Part shown: piece by piece, positions 15,845-26,500 of the stretch
How positions within the stretch are numbered: the first letter of the stretch is position 1
Layout: the number at the start of each line of letters is the position of its first letter
Source of the DNA: an uncultured Verrucomicrobia subdivision 3 bacterium
GTDB taxonomy: Bacteria; Verrucomicrobiota; Verrucomicrobiia; Limisphaerales; UBA8199
Assembly: GCA_903913865.1 (NCBI GenBank)
Contig: CAIWMU010000162.1
Span: forward strand, 1-43,693
Reading direction: 5' to 3'
Length of the DNA stretch: 43,693 nt
Position numbers and translations under genes: made by a program
Notes under the pieces: model-generated
The model's input: the letters and a program-made list of their open reading frames with translations, nothing else
The model's database searches: none
Told to the model about the DNA's origin: nothing

Positions 15845-18721
15845 ATGAGCACTGCATACCATGCGCGATATTTTGCCCACGACCTGACCAGACGTGCTGC
15901 GACCACAGGGGTCGAGCGCCTGGCGAGGTCGCTGTTCGATGCGTGTGTTGACCTGAACCCCCACCAGATCGAGGCTGCTCTCTTTACGTTCCGATCACCG
16001 CTATCCAAGGGAGTCCTCCTGGCGGATGAAGTCGGCTTGGGCAAGACCATCGAGGCGGGTCTTGTGCTTTGCCAGTATTGGGCTGAGAAGAAGCGCAAGC
16101 TTCTCGTTATCTGTCCGGCCTCCCTGCGCAAACAGTGGAGTCTCGAGCTGAAGGATAAGTTCAACATCCCGACCGTTATCCTTGACGCCAAGTCTTATAA
16201 CGACGCCAGGCGGCGTGGACTGCTCACCCCGTTCGACCAGGAATCAGTCGTCATCACTTCCATGAACTTCGCTGGGAAGATGAAGGATGAAGTGCGGCTC
16301 GTGACCTGGGATTTGGCTGTCGTTGATGAGGCGCACAAGCTGCGGAACTGCTACCGAGCGAGCAACCGCATCGGGCAGGCCATACGGTGGGCGCTGGAAG
16401 ATCGCCGAAAGTTGCTTCTCACGGCCACGCCGCTCCAGAACTCGTTGCTGGAGCTTTACGGACTTTCCACCCTGATTGACGACCACATCTTCGGCGATCT
16501 GGCAGCATTCCGGGACAATTACGTCAACGACGGCGGCAACGTGCACGCTCTGAAGTCACGCATCAATGCGTTCTGCCAGCGCACACTTCGCCGCCAGGTT
16601 CTGGAATACATCAAGTTCACCGAGCGTAGGGCCATCACTAGGCCGTTTAACCCGACCGACGAGGAACAGGGACTTTATGAGGCATTGTCCGGTTTCCTGC
16701 AACGGGCCGACACGTTCTCGATCCCAAAGGAACAGCAACAACTCGTGACTCTGGTGATCCGCAAAGTGCTCGCCTCATCGTCCCGTGCGGTGGTCGGAAC
16801 GCTGGAGACGATCCGAGATCGCCTCATCAGGGTTAAAGAGGGCCTGCCCCTGGAAGTGAGACTGGTGGACGAGTTGTCGGAAACCGACGAGATCACCACC
16901 GAAGACTACGTTGAAGGGGAGGACGAACCCGATGCCGAGAACGGCACCCAGGCGCTGATCGAATCTGGGCCGCCGCAGATCGACCGGCAGAAGTTGGACG
17001 ACGAGATCGCTGAACTGAATCGTTACGTTGACTGGGCACGCTCCATCCATACCGACACCAAAGTTCGTGCGCTGCTTTCTGGTCTGGAGATCGGCTTCAA
17101 GGAATTGAAGCGGATGGGGGCGGCACGAAAGGCCATCATCTTCACCGAGTCGCTGCGCACGCAGCGGTATCTCCTCGATTTTCTGGAGGCCAACGGCTAT
17201 GCCGGGCGCATTGTCCTGTTCAGCGGATCAAACACGGGGGAGCAACCCCGTGCCGTCTTCGAACGCTGGCTGGCGATAAACAAGCCGCTGGGGCGCACCA
17301 GCGAGTCCCGCATCGCCGACCAGCGCCAGTCCTTGATCGAGCATTTTCGTGACAATGCCGACATAATGATCGCCACGGAGTCGGCGGCGGAAGGCATCAA
17401 TCTCCAATTCTGCTCCCTGGTCATCAATTATGACCTACCGTGGAACCCGCAGCGCATCGAGCAACGTATTGGACGCTGCCATCGTTACGGCCAGCGCCAC
17501 GATGTCGTCGTTATCAACTTTCTGAACGAACGCAACGCAGCCGATCAACGGGTGTTCCAGCTTCTCAACGAGAAGTTCAGCCTGTTCAGCGGCGTGTTCG
17601 GCGCATCGGATGAAGTCCTGGGCAGCATTGAGTCGGGTGTGGATTTCGAGAAACGTGTCCTGGGCATTTACCAGTCCTGCCGGACGGTCGAGCAGATCGA
17701 GTTTGCGTTCAACCAGCTTCAGAACGATATGGTCGAGCGCATCAAGGCAGCCATGCTCAAGACCCGGCAGCAACTCCTGGAGCATTTTGACGAGGACGTT
17801 CACCAGCGCCTGCGCTTCCAACTCGACGAGACCCGCACGACTCTCGACCGGGTGAGCAAGGAGTTCTGGACGCTGACTCGCTTCATTCTCGCCAATCACG
17901 CCGCCTTCAACGACCAGGCGCTCCGGTTCACGCTCAAGGTTGCTCCGAGGCTGGACATCCGCTGTGGCGAGTATCACCTGATCTCCAAGGCTGGGGACAA
18001 CGTGGACGGCGACTATCTGTATCGCCTATCACATCCGCTGGGCGAACACGTAATCGCCCAGGGTCAGAGCCTGCCGACCCCCGCTGCCAGGTTGACTTTC
18101 AACATCAGCGATCATCCGGTTCGGATTACCCTGGTTGAGAATCTCAAGGGCAAGCAGGGCACATTGATCCTGACCGTGCTGACAATTGATTCCTATAGCC
18201 GTGAGGAATACCTGCTGTTCAGCGGGCTCCTGGACGGCGAGGGCACACTCGACCAAGAGACGGCAGAGAAGCTGTTCAACTGCGGTGCCACGGTGAACCC
18301 GGTCACGCTGTCCACGCCAGATCAAGACCGCCTCAAACGTGAGTCAGAACGTCACGTCGCCGCCACGATCAGCCGGTCGCTCGATGCCAACAACCGGCAT
18401 TTCCAGGAGGAACGGGACAAACTGGAAAAGTGGGCAGACGACCTGGTTCAAGCTGCGGAGCAGGAACTCCAGGACACGAAGAACCGGATCAAGCTGCTGA
18501 CTCGCCAATCCCGGCAGGCAACGACCACCGAGGAAATGCACCGGCTCGAATCCGAAATCGGCGAACTGGAAAAAGCGAAGCGCCGTCAGCGCCAGCAGAT
18601 TTTCGACAAGGAAGACGAGATCATGGCCAGGCGTGACACGCTGATCGGCAACCTGGAGAAACGCATGGCACAAACCACGAAATCGGAAACCCTATTCGCC
18701 ATCCGCTGGGAAGTCGTGTAA
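15845..18721 (+). CDS. SNF2/RapA-type helicase of defence operon
   Basis: A 958-residue superfamily 2 ATPase. Motif I is DEVGLGKT (residues 61-68), motif Ia ICPASLRKQW, motif II DEAH (161-164), motif III LTATPLQNSLLELYGL, motif V ATESAAEGINLQFC and motif VI QRIGRCHRYGQ (about 540-550), the set found in RapA/HepA-like SNF2 proteins. About 260 residues of insertion (280-420) separate the two RecA lobes. Residues about 830-945 form a long coiled coil. Similar proteins occur as DrmD in class 1 DISARM and in helicase-methylase defence loci; no DrmA, DrmB or DrmC is present here. It is the first gene of the operon, followed after 21 nt by the methyltransferase. It probably translocates on DNA to help recognise or process invading DNA; that role is inference. 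Confidence 0.9.
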   Translation: MSTAYHARYFAHDLTRRAATTGVERLARSLFDACVDLNPHQIEAALFTFRSPLSKGVLLADEVGLGKTIEAGLVLCQYWAEKKRKLLVICPASLRKQWSLELKDKFNIPTVILDAKSYNDARRRGLLTPFDQESVVITSMNFAGKMKDEVRLVTWDLAVVDEAHKLRNCYRASNRIGQAIRWALEDRRKLLLTATPLQNSLLELYGLSTLIDDHIFGDLAAFRDNYVNDGGNVHALKSRINAFCQRTLRRQVLEYIKFTERRAITRPFNPTDEEQGLYEALSGFLQRADTFSIPKEQQQLVTLVIRKVLASSSRAVVGTLETIRDRLIRVKEGLPLEVRLVDELSETDEITTEDYVEGEDEPDAENGTQALIESGPPQIDRQKLDDEIAELNRYVDWARSIHTDTKVRALLSGLEIGFKELKRMGAARKAIIFTESLRTQRYLLDFLEANGYAGRIVLFSGSNTGEQPRAVFERWLAINKPLGRTSESRIADQRQSLIEHFRDNADIMIATESAAEGINLQFCSLVINYDLPWNPQRIEQRIGRCHRYGQRHDVVVINFLNERNAADQRVFQLLNEKFSLFSGVFGASDEVLGSIESGVDFEKRVLGIYQSCRTVEQIEFAFNQLQNDMVERIKAAMLKTRQQLLEHFDEDVHQRLRFQLDETRTTLDRVSKEFWTLTRFILANHAAFNDQALRFTLKVAPRLDIRCGEYHLISKAGDNVDGDYLYRLSHPLGEHVIAQGQSLPTPAARLTFNISDHPVRITLVENLKGKQGTLILTVLTIDSYSREEYLLFSGLLDGEGTLDQETAEKLFNCGATVNPVTLSTPDQDRLKRESERHVAATISRSLDANNRHFQEERDKLEKWADDLVQAAEQELQDTKNRIKLLTRQSRQATTTEEMHRLESEIGELEKAKRRQRQQIFDKEDEIMARRDTLIGNLEKRMAQTTKSETLFAIRWEVV

Positions 18722-18742
18722 TAATTTCCGCCGCTATCCGAA

Positions 18743-21700
18743 ATGCAAACCAACTACGAAAAACTGAAGGCGCTCCTGCGGGACTTGTTCCAGATGGATC
18801 AGGCCGATCTCGATTTCGGTCTCTACCGCATTATGAACGCCAAGCGGGACGAGATCGAAAAGTTCCTGGAACACGATCTCCTGCCGCAGGTGAAGGCCGA
18901 GCTTGCCCGGCACACCAACCTGGGTTCCGGTGCCAAGCAGGCCGAACTGGACGAGGCCATCGAGAACGCCAAGAACCTGGGCGTGAATCCTGACGCCGTG
19001 CCGAAGGTTCAGCAGTTGCGGGAGGAACTGAAGCATGGTGGCGGCGACCTCGACGCCCTGGAGAACGAGGTCTTCTCCCATCTCTACAATTTCTTCCGGC
19101 GCTATTACCACCAGGGCGATTTCCTCAGCCTGCGCCGATACAAGGAAGGCGTTTATGCGATCCCCTACGAGGGTGAGGAGGTCAAACTCTACTGGGCCAA
19201 CCACGACCAGTATTACATCAAGAGCACCGAATACCTCCGCAACTACACGTTCAAGCTCCGGGACAACCGCCGTGTTCATTTCAAGGTCGTCGACGCCGAC
19301 ACGGAGGCGGACAACAACAAGCCGCAGAACGGCAAAGAGCGCCGGTTCATCCTGGTCGAAGCCGATTCCGTGGCGGTGGAGAACGGCGAACTGTTCATCC
19401 GGTTCAACTACCAGACCGACACCCGCAAGCAGACCGAACTGAACGCCGCTGCCGTGACTGCGGTGCTCGGCAACACCACGCTCACCGACTGGCTCTCCGC
19501 CCTGGGCGAGTCACGGCCCACGGAGAAGAACCCGCAGCGCACGCTGCTGGCCAAACACCTGGACGACTTCACCGCCCGCTACGCCTTCGATTATTTCATC
19601 CACAAAGACCTGGGCGGTTTCTTCCGGCGTGAACTGGATTTCTTCATCAAGAACGAGATCATGCACCTGGACGATGTGGAGGACGAGGCAGCGCCCAAGG
19701 TGGAGGTTTACCTCTCCAAGATCAAAGCCCTGCGCAAGATAGCCCACAAGATCATCGCCTTCCTGGAGCAATTGGAGACATTCCAGAAGAAGCTCTGGCT
19801 GAAGAAAAAGTTCGTGGTGGAAACCAACTACTGCGTGACGCTCGACCGTGTGCCGGAGGAACTTTACTCGCAGATCATCGAGAACAAGGCGCAGATCAAG
19901 GAGTGGGAGGAATTGTTGCTCATCCGTGGTGTGTCAATAGCGCCCGCACCGAGAGACACCGAGGTAACAGCGGCCAAGCAAGGAGAAGAACTGGCACTCG
20001 ACCCAAAAAGTGACCAGCGGAATACGCTCACCAAGTCTGAAGAACCGACCGTGGATTTTCTCAAGCGGAATCAATTCTTAGTTGTGGACACTCGGTTCTT
20101 TGATTCTGGATTTACACAGACAATGTTGCGCTCCTTTGAAGACTGTGAACGTTCCATAAGCGGACTGCTGCTTTGCACAGACAATTTTCACGGCCTCGCC
20201 TTAGTGGGAACGGCGTTTGGCGGGCGGGTTCAATGTGCATACATCGACCCGCCATACAACACGGGCGGAGACGACTTCATCTACAAGGATAACTATCAAC
20301 ATTCGAGTTGGCTTTCCGCCATTGAGTCACGACTTGCCCTTGCCATCCGCTTTTTGAAACCAACCGGCATAATCTCAATCTCTTTGGACATTGTTGAATC
20401 TTCAAAGCTGGATTTGCTGACCAAAACGAGGTTTCTCGAATTGACCAAACTTGGCGAGTTCATTTGGAAGACACGGAACACTGACAACCGTGTGAAGACC
20501 AACCTCTCGGTCGATCACGACTACATCCACACCTTTGCGAGAAACGGCTCACCGCTGCTTGGCAGGGTAATTGACCGCTCAAACTTCAAGAATCCAGATA
20601 ACGATCCTCGTGGGCCTTACACTACCGATCCGCTGACCGGCAAAGCCAATGCTGAAGCCCGCCCGAACCTGCACTACACAATCGTCAACCCAAACACCGG
20701 TGACGAATATCCTCCAGACCCGGATTTTGGCTGGATCACTGACAAGCAAGGGTTTGAGCAGTTGTTGACCGACAATCTAATTTACTGGCCCAAGAACCCT
20801 CGGACTGGGAAACCGAGGAAGAAGCGGTTCCTCAACCAGGCGAGTGAACGAGCGCCGATTTCCAGTCTGGGCATCAGCATTACCCAGGGCGAGGGGAACA
20901 TCGGTTTGGCTGACGTGATGGGCAGCAAAGTAATCAACTTCCCGAAACCTGTATCTGTAATAAAGACGGTGATCGACGCCTCTGCTGCTGCCGACGACCT
21001 CGTATTGGACTTCTACGGCGGTTCAGGGACAACTGCTCATGCTACAATTGAGTTGAATCGGGATGATGACGGAACACGTCGCTACGTTGTCATGGAGTGT
21101 GGCTCACACTTCGATTCAGTTTTGCTGCCCCGATTGAAGCGGATCATATACTCAAAGGACTGGAAAGATGGTCAACCAGTTTCTAGAATCGGAGGCTCTC
21201 ATCTGTTCAAATACATTCGCCTCGAATCTTACGAAGACTGCCTCAACAACCTCGAACTGGAACGTACGAAGTCGCAGGACGATCTGCTTACGCAGGCGAA
21301 AGATTTCCGTGAGGACTACACGCTGCGTTACATGCTGGACGTGGAGACACGAGGCAGCGCCTCGCTGCTGAACGTCCAGAAGTTCACCGATCCTTTCAGC
21401 TACAAGCTCAAGGTCAGCACCGGCACGGTCGGCGAGACGAAGGAGGTTAATGTTGACCTGGTGGAGACGTTTAACTGGCTGGTCGGTCTGACGGTCAAAC
21501 ACATTGACCACATCCGCAACGTCCGGGTGATTGAGGGCACGAATCCCCAGGGCGACCGGGTGTTGATCCTCTGGCGCAACGTGGCCGAAGTGCCGAACGA
21601 CAAGTTGGACGAGTGGTTCAACACACAGGGCTACAACCCCCGTGACCAGGAATACGATCTGATCTACGTGAACGGCGACAACAACATCGAAAACCTCCGC

Positions 21701-21778
21701 CGTGGTGACCAGACCTGGAAAGTCAGGCTCATCGAGGAGGACTTCCACCGGCTCATGTGGGAGTGCCAGGATGTTTAG
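18743..21778 (+). CDS. Large beta-class adenine-specific DNA methyltransferase (type III Mod-like)
   Basis: The 1011-residue product contains DPPY (residues 502-505, within CAYIDPPYNTGGDDF) followed by FYGGSGTT (757-764). This motif IV before motif I order defines the beta class of amino-methyltransferases, which includes type III Mod subunits; DPPY suggests N6-adenine. The protein is much longer than ordinary Mod (about 650): residues 1-490 form an alpha-helical, charged extension, and 820-1011 form a C-terminal domain likely contributing to target recognition or partner contacts. Base composition seems to dip in the central catalytic part (about 19930-21230), with more A/T-rich codons than the flanks, suggesting a domain swap. 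It probably marks host DNA so that the operon's helicases and nuclease spare it; target sequence unknown. Confidence 0.92.
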   Translation: MQTNYEKLKALLRDLFQMDQADLDFGLYRIMNAKRDEIEKFLEHDLLPQVKAELARHTNLGSGAKQAELDEAIENAKNLGVNPDAVPKVQQLREELKHGGGDLDALENEVFSHLYNFFRRYYHQGDFLSLRRYKEGVYAIPYEGEEVKLYWANHDQYYIKSTEYLRNYTFKLRDNRRVHFKVVDADTEADNNKPQNGKERRFILVEADSVAVENGELFIRFNYQTDTRKQTELNAAAVTAVLGNTTLTDWLSALGESRPTEKNPQRTLLAKHLDDFTARYAFDYFIHKDLGGFFRRELDFFIKNEIMHLDDVEDEAAPKVEVYLSKIKALRKIAHKIIAFLEQLETFQKKLWLKKKFVVETNYCVTLDRVPEELYSQIIENKAQIKEWEELLLIRGVSIAPAPRDTEVTAAKQGEELALDPKSDQRNTLTKSEEPTVDFLKRNQFLVVDTRFFDSGFTQTMLRSFEDCERSISGLLLCTDNFHGLALVGTAFGGRVQCAYIDPPYNTGGDDFIYKDNYQHSSWLSAIESRLALAIRFLKPTGIISISLDIVESSKLDLLTKTRFLELTKLGEFIWKTRNTDNRVKTNLSVDHDYIHTFARNGSPLLGRVIDRSNFKNPDNDPRGPYTTDPLTGKANAEARPNLHYTIVNPNTGDEYPPDPDFGWITDKQGFEQLLTDNLIYWPKNPRTGKPRKKRFLNQASERAPISSLGISITQGEGNIGLADVMGSKVINFPKPVSVIKTVIDASAAADDLVLDFYGGSGTTAHATIELNRDDDGTRRYVVMECGSHFDSVLLPRLKRIIYSKDWKDGQPVSRIGGSHLFKYIRLESYEDCLNNLELERTKSQDDLLTQAKDFREDYTLRYMLDVETRGSASLLNVQKFTDPFSYKLKVSTGTVGETKEVNVDLVETFNWLVGLTVKHIDHIRNVRVIEGTNPQGDRVLILWRNVAEVPNDKLDEWFNTQGYNPRDQEYDLIYVNGDNNIENLRRGDQTWKVRLIEEDFHRLMWECQDV

Positions 21779-21792
21779 AAAGGAAATGCAAT

Positions 21793-22899
21793 ATGACTTT
21801 TTCTGACAAGCGCCCACTCGAATACATCGAGTTGGAGGGCTACAAGTCGATCAAGAAGCTGCCGAGATTTGGACTAAGCCTTGGTCTGAACGTTCTGATT
21901 GGGGCAAACGGGTCGGGCAAAACAAATTTTGTCCGCTTCTTTGAGTTGCTCGGCCACATGATGGACAAGAGCAAGGGTTTGCAAAATTATCTCAGCACCA
22001 AGGGCAGAGCCGACGCCTTTTTATTCAGGAGTCTGAAGGTGACTGAGCAGTTTCGGGCGCACCTTTGGTTTGGCTTGAATGAGTTCAAATTTACGCTTAA
22101 AGCGGCGGCGGATCGTTCCATGTTCTTTTCTGAGGAGGCAGCGCCTTTTCATGGGCCGTATTTCGGCCCAATTGAGAATAATCAGGGCAGTGGGCACACC
22201 GAAAGCAGTCTGAGCCGCAAAACGCATCCGAGCGCCAGCGAGAAATGGGTGGTAGATGCCATCAGCGACTGGATCGTTTATCACTTTCACGACACCACCC
22301 AGAACGCTCGTGTGATGGGCGTGTGCAACACGGTCGATAGCGAAAAGCTCCTCGGCGACGCTGCCAACATCTCTGCGTTCTTGATGCGCCTGCAAAACGA
22401 AAAGCGGGAGTATTACGATAGGATCGTAAAGACGATACGCCTGGTCGCACCCTTCTTCGGAGATTTTGTTCTGAAAGAAGTCGCCCAAGGTCAAACACAA
22501 CTGCTCTGGAAAGAACGATATGGCGACCAGGTGTTCTACCCGCATCAACTATCAGACGGAACGCTGCGGTTCATCTGCCTAACCACACTACTCCTCCAAC
22601 CGTCACCGCCCTCTACCGTCATCATTGACGAGCCTGAATTGGGCCTTCACCCGTATGCAATTGAAGTCCTGGCAGGATTGCTCCGAGAGGCTTCTACTCG
22701 ATGCCAGGTCATCATTTCAACACAGTCCCGCCCGCTGGTGGACGAGTTCAAGGCGGAAGACCTCATCGTCGTGGATCGAAAGGAAGGTGAGACCACGTTC
22801 AGTCGGTTGACTTCCACAGAACTCGAATCGTGGTTGAATGATTACTCGCTCGGCGAGCTTTGGGGAAAGAATGTCTTTGGAGGGAGGCCGCAGCCATGA
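21793..22899 (+). CDS. AAA (ABC/SMC-type) ATPase of defence operon
   Basis: A 368-residue ATPase of the AAA_21/OLD-like type. Walker A is GANGSGKT (residues 37-44) right after the N-terminal strand, there is an ABC-type signature-like LSDGTLRF (about 250), and Walker B with catalytic Glu is VIIDEPELGLHP (about 275-288), followed by a D-loop/H-switch-like region (QVIISTQSRPLVDEF). The start ATG 21793 is chosen for the AAAGGAAA ribosome-binding sequence just upstream and because the earlier frame start (21757) overlaps the methyltransferase. It overlaps the DUF4276 gene by 4 nt (ATGA), so the two are translationally coupled, as in split OLD-like or RloA/PARIS-type ATPase-effector pairs. It may sense invader proteins or DNA and license the partner. 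Confidence 0.9.
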   Translation: MTFSDKRPLEYIELEGYKSIKKLPRFGLSLGLNVLIGANGSGKTNFVRFFELLGHMMDKSKGLQNYLSTKGRADAFLFRSLKVTEQFRAHLWFGLNEFKFTLKAAADRSMFFSEEAAPFHGPYFGPIENNQGSGHTESSLSRKTHPSASEKWVVDAISDWIVYHFHDTTQNARVMGVCNTVDSEKLLGDAANISAFLMRLQNEKREYYDRIVKTIRLVAPFFGDFVLKEVAQGQTQLLWKERYGDQVFYPHQLSDGTLRFICLTTLLLQPSPPSTVIIDEPELGLHPYAIEVLAGLLREASTRCQVIISTQSRPLVDEFKAEDLIVVDRKEGETTFSRLTSTELESWLNDYSLGELWGKNVFGGRPQP

Positions 22900-23558
22900 A
22901 GCGACTGAACATTGTCGTTGAAGGCCAAGCCGAGGAGACCTTCATCAACGAAGTCTTGGCCCAGCACCTTGCTCAATTCAATGTGGGCGCAGTCGCCAGA
23001 CGGGTCGAGTTTAGCCACAAGAAGAAGGCAATCTTTCGGGGTGGACTGGTCGACTATGCCAAGCTGAGGAGAGATGTCGTAAACTGGCTAAACCAGGATC
23101 GAGCCGCCTTTGTGACGACTATGGTTGATCTCTATGCGCTGCCTGACGACTTCCCCAAGCGTGGCGAGGCACGGAAAATATCAAGTGCGCAGAAGAAGGC
23201 TGATTTTCTTGAGCAGGCTTTTGCCGGGGACATTGGGGCAAAAATGTTCATCCCCAACATCCAGCTTCACGAGTTTGAAACCTTGCTATTCGTAGATATA
23301 CAAGGTCTTCGCTCCTACTATCCAACCCATACTAAAGAGATCGCCAACCTCCAGGCCGAAACCGCACGGTTCAAGAACCCAGAGGAGATAAATGAAGGAA
23401 AGACCACAGCACCATCCAAGCGGATTCTTAACCATGTTCCGAGCTATGAGAAGGTCATCGCTGGGTCTCTGATGGCGATTGATCTCGGCCTGACGAAAAT
23501 CCGTCCTTCGTGTCAGCACTTTGATGGGTGGCTCACGAAGCTCGAACGACTCCCTTAG
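22896..23558 (+). CDS. DUF4276 protein, Toprim-like putative effector
   Basis: A 220-residue protein with the hallmarks of DUF4276: VEGQAEETF at residues 8-16, TMVDLYALPDDFP around 75-87, IQLHEFETLLFVD at 122-134, and the closing PEEIN...TAPSKRI block (162-177). The VEGxxE start and the later acidic residues (Glu9, Glu13, Asp78) resemble the Toprim nuclease arrangement seen in OLD-family and RloB-like proteins, so a metal-dependent nuclease is plausible but unproven. ATG at 22896 overlaps the ATPase stop (22897-22899) and is preceded by a strong GGAGGGAGG. Its stop lies 14 nt before the preferred start of the Res-like gene. Confidence 0.85.
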   Translation: MKRLNIVVEGQAEETFINEVLAQHLAQFNVGAVARRVEFSHKKKAIFRGGLVDYAKLRRDVVNWLNQDRAAFVTTMVDLYALPDDFPKRGEARKISSAQKKADFLEQAFAGDIGAKMFIPNIQLHEFETLLFVDIQGLRSYYPTHTKEIANLQAETARFKNPEEINEGKTTAPSKRILNHVPSYEKVIAGSLMAIDLGLTKIRPSCQHFDGWLTKLERLP

Positions 23559-23572
23559 CAATTCTCCTGAAG

Positions 23573-26500
23573 ATGCCTCCTGCCGTCACAACCCCCCGCC
23601 GTCGCACACGACGCACGCCGAACCTGAAGTTCAGCCAGAGGCTCGTCCTAAACCAGTGGGTGCTCGGCCTGTTCGAGGTCGAAACCCTGGAACAACTGGT
23701 CGGCGAACTGAAGGATGAACACCTTGAAGCCTACGACGAGAACAACGTCTCGTTGTTTTACCATTCGATCACGAACCAACTGTTCGAACGAAGCGAATTG
23801 AGCAATGAGGTTCTACTTGGCTACGACGAAAACATTCTCTGCCACACCCGGCGATTGAACGCCCGTCGGCCACAACCGATCCGGTGGAAGTATTTCCAAT
23901 ACGTCAGCCTGCTGTTCACGGAGATTTACCTCGATCGCTACTTCCGTGACCCGGAGGCGCTTCTGGCAAGCCTGAACGCCCAGGTGACGAAGTTCAACGA
24001 GGACAAGGAGGCCCGCGATCAGGTTGCCCACCACGAGAAGAAGGATTTAACCAAGCTGGCCTTCTGGATGGCGACCGGCAGCGGCAAGACGCTGCTGATG
24101 CACATCAACATTCTCCAGTATCGCCATTACCTGGGGAAGCATGGCCGGGCGAGGGAGTTGAACCGGACGATCTTGTTGACGCCAAACGAGGGCCTGTCGA
24201 AACAACATTTGCAGGAGTTTGAGTTGTCCGGCATCCAGGCGGAACTGTTCCACAAGGACGGCTTGGGCCTGTTCACCGGCCAGAGCGTTGAGATCATCGA
24301 CATGCACAAGCTCGGCGATGAGAGCGGCGACAAGGTCGTGGCCGTGGAGAGCTTCGAGGGCAACAACCTGGTGCTGGTGGACGAGGGGCACCGTGGCGCT
24401 GGCGCTGAAACCTGGAAGGGGCGGCGTGACCAGCTTTCCGAGAATGGCTTCACGTTCGAGTATTCGGCTACGTTTGGCCAGGCCGTCGCCGCCGCCAACA
24501 ACGCTGACCTGACGAACGAATACGCCAAGTGCGTGCTGTTCGATTTCTCCTACAAATACTTTTACCGTGACGGCTACGGGAAGGATTACCGGATTCTCAA
24601 CCTGGCGGAAGATCATGGCGACGAGGCCCGTCTGAAATATCTGACGGCCTGCCTGCTGGCGTTCGTGCAGCAGTTGCGAATTTACGACGACAGGAAGTCC
24701 AAGCTTGCGCCATTCCTGTTAGAACGTCCGCTGTGGGTGTTCGTCGGCGGCAGCGTGACGAAGGAGGTTTCCTCCAAGGACATCTCGGACGTGATGGACA
24801 TCCTGTTGTTCCTGGCTTCGTTCACCAACGATGACAGGAAGGCCGAGTTCACCAACCGGATCGGTCTGCTCATCAGCGGGACGCACGGGCTGATGAACGT
24901 GAAGGCCCAGGTGTTGTTCGACAAAACCTTCACCTACTTCATCGAGCAGCGCCTGACGCCAGAGCAGATTTACCAGGACATTCTCCAGCGGCTGTTCAAC
25001 AGCACCACGACCGGCCTGCTCCACGTCGAGCATCTCAAGGGTAGCGCCGGTGAAGTGGCGTTGCGGGTGGGTGAGAGCGATCCGTTCGGCGTCATCAACG
25101 TCGGCGATCCCTCGAAGCTCTGCAAACAGTGTGAGCGATACACCGGCCAGCTGGTGGTCACGGCGAAGGAGTTCAACGAATCGCTGTTCCACTCGTTGAA
25201 CAATCCTGACTCAAAGCTCCAGGTGTTGATCGGCTCCAAGAAGTTCAGCGAAGGCTGGAGCAGTTGGCGGGTCAGCACGATGGGCTTGATGAACGTCGGC
25301 AAGACGGAGGGTGCCCAGATCATCCAGCTTTTTGGCCGTGGCGTCCGGCTCAAGGGCTACAACTTCGGATTGAAACGCAGCACGCACGTCGAGGGCGTGA
25401 AGAAGCCGGAACATTTACGGGAGGTCGAGACGCTGAACGTGTTCGGCATCCAGGCGGCATACATGGAGGAGTTCAAGAAGTTCCTGGAGGAGGAAGGTCT
25501 GCCGACCGACGCGGAGCGCATCGAATTCATTCTGCCGACATTCTCCAATCTGGGGACGGTGACGCTGAAGGTCGTTCAATTACCGGAGGGGCTGGACTTC
25601 AAAAAGGATGCGCCCAAGCCGACGCTGGAGCCACCAACCCCGAAGATTCCTGGACGGCGGGTGTTGCTGGACTGGTATCCGAAGATTCAGTCACGCATCT
25701 CGCAGGGCGTGACGGGCGCGGGCGAAGCTGTGGCCCGCAACGAGGCCAGCCTGAAGAAGGAGCACCTGGCGTTCTTCGACTGGGATTCGATCTACTGGGA
25801 GTTGCAGGATTTCAAGAACGACCGGGCCTGGTTCAATCTAAACCTGGAACGGGACAATCTGGAGAAGCTGCTCTCCGACGACTCCTGGTACACGTTAATG
25901 ATCCCGGCGGACGAACTTGTCCCGACCCGCTTTGACCGTGTGCGCTTCTGGCAGGAGATTGCCGTGGCGTTGCTGAAGAAATATGCCAATGCCTTCTACC
26001 TGGCGAAGAAGTCGGAGTGGGAAGCCCCGAAGCTCGAATACCGAGACCTCGATCCCAACGACCCGAACATGGTGAAGGAATATCGCTTCCTGATCGAGAA
26101 GTCGGAGACTGAAATTCAGCTTCGGATGAACGAGATCAAGGAGGCCGTCGAGAAGAAGGTGCTCAAGGATTTCGATTTTGGAAAACTCCAGACGTTCTGC
26201 TTCGGCCAGCACCTGTATCAGCCGTTGGTTTACCTGAGCAGCGATGTGATCCAGGTCACGCCGGTCGAGTTGAACGAGGGGGAGCGGAACTTCGTGCTCG
26301 ACCTCCGCAAGTTCCACGACCGGGAGAAGACTGGTTTCTTCGCCGACAAGGAGCTTTATCTGCTGCGCAACCGGAGCAAGGGCCGTGGCATCGGATTCTT
26401 CGAGGCGGGCAACTTCTATCCCGACTTCATCCTGTGGCTCGTCATGGGCGGCAAGCAGTTCGTCTCGTTCGTTGACCCGAAGGGTCTGCGGAACCTGGAA

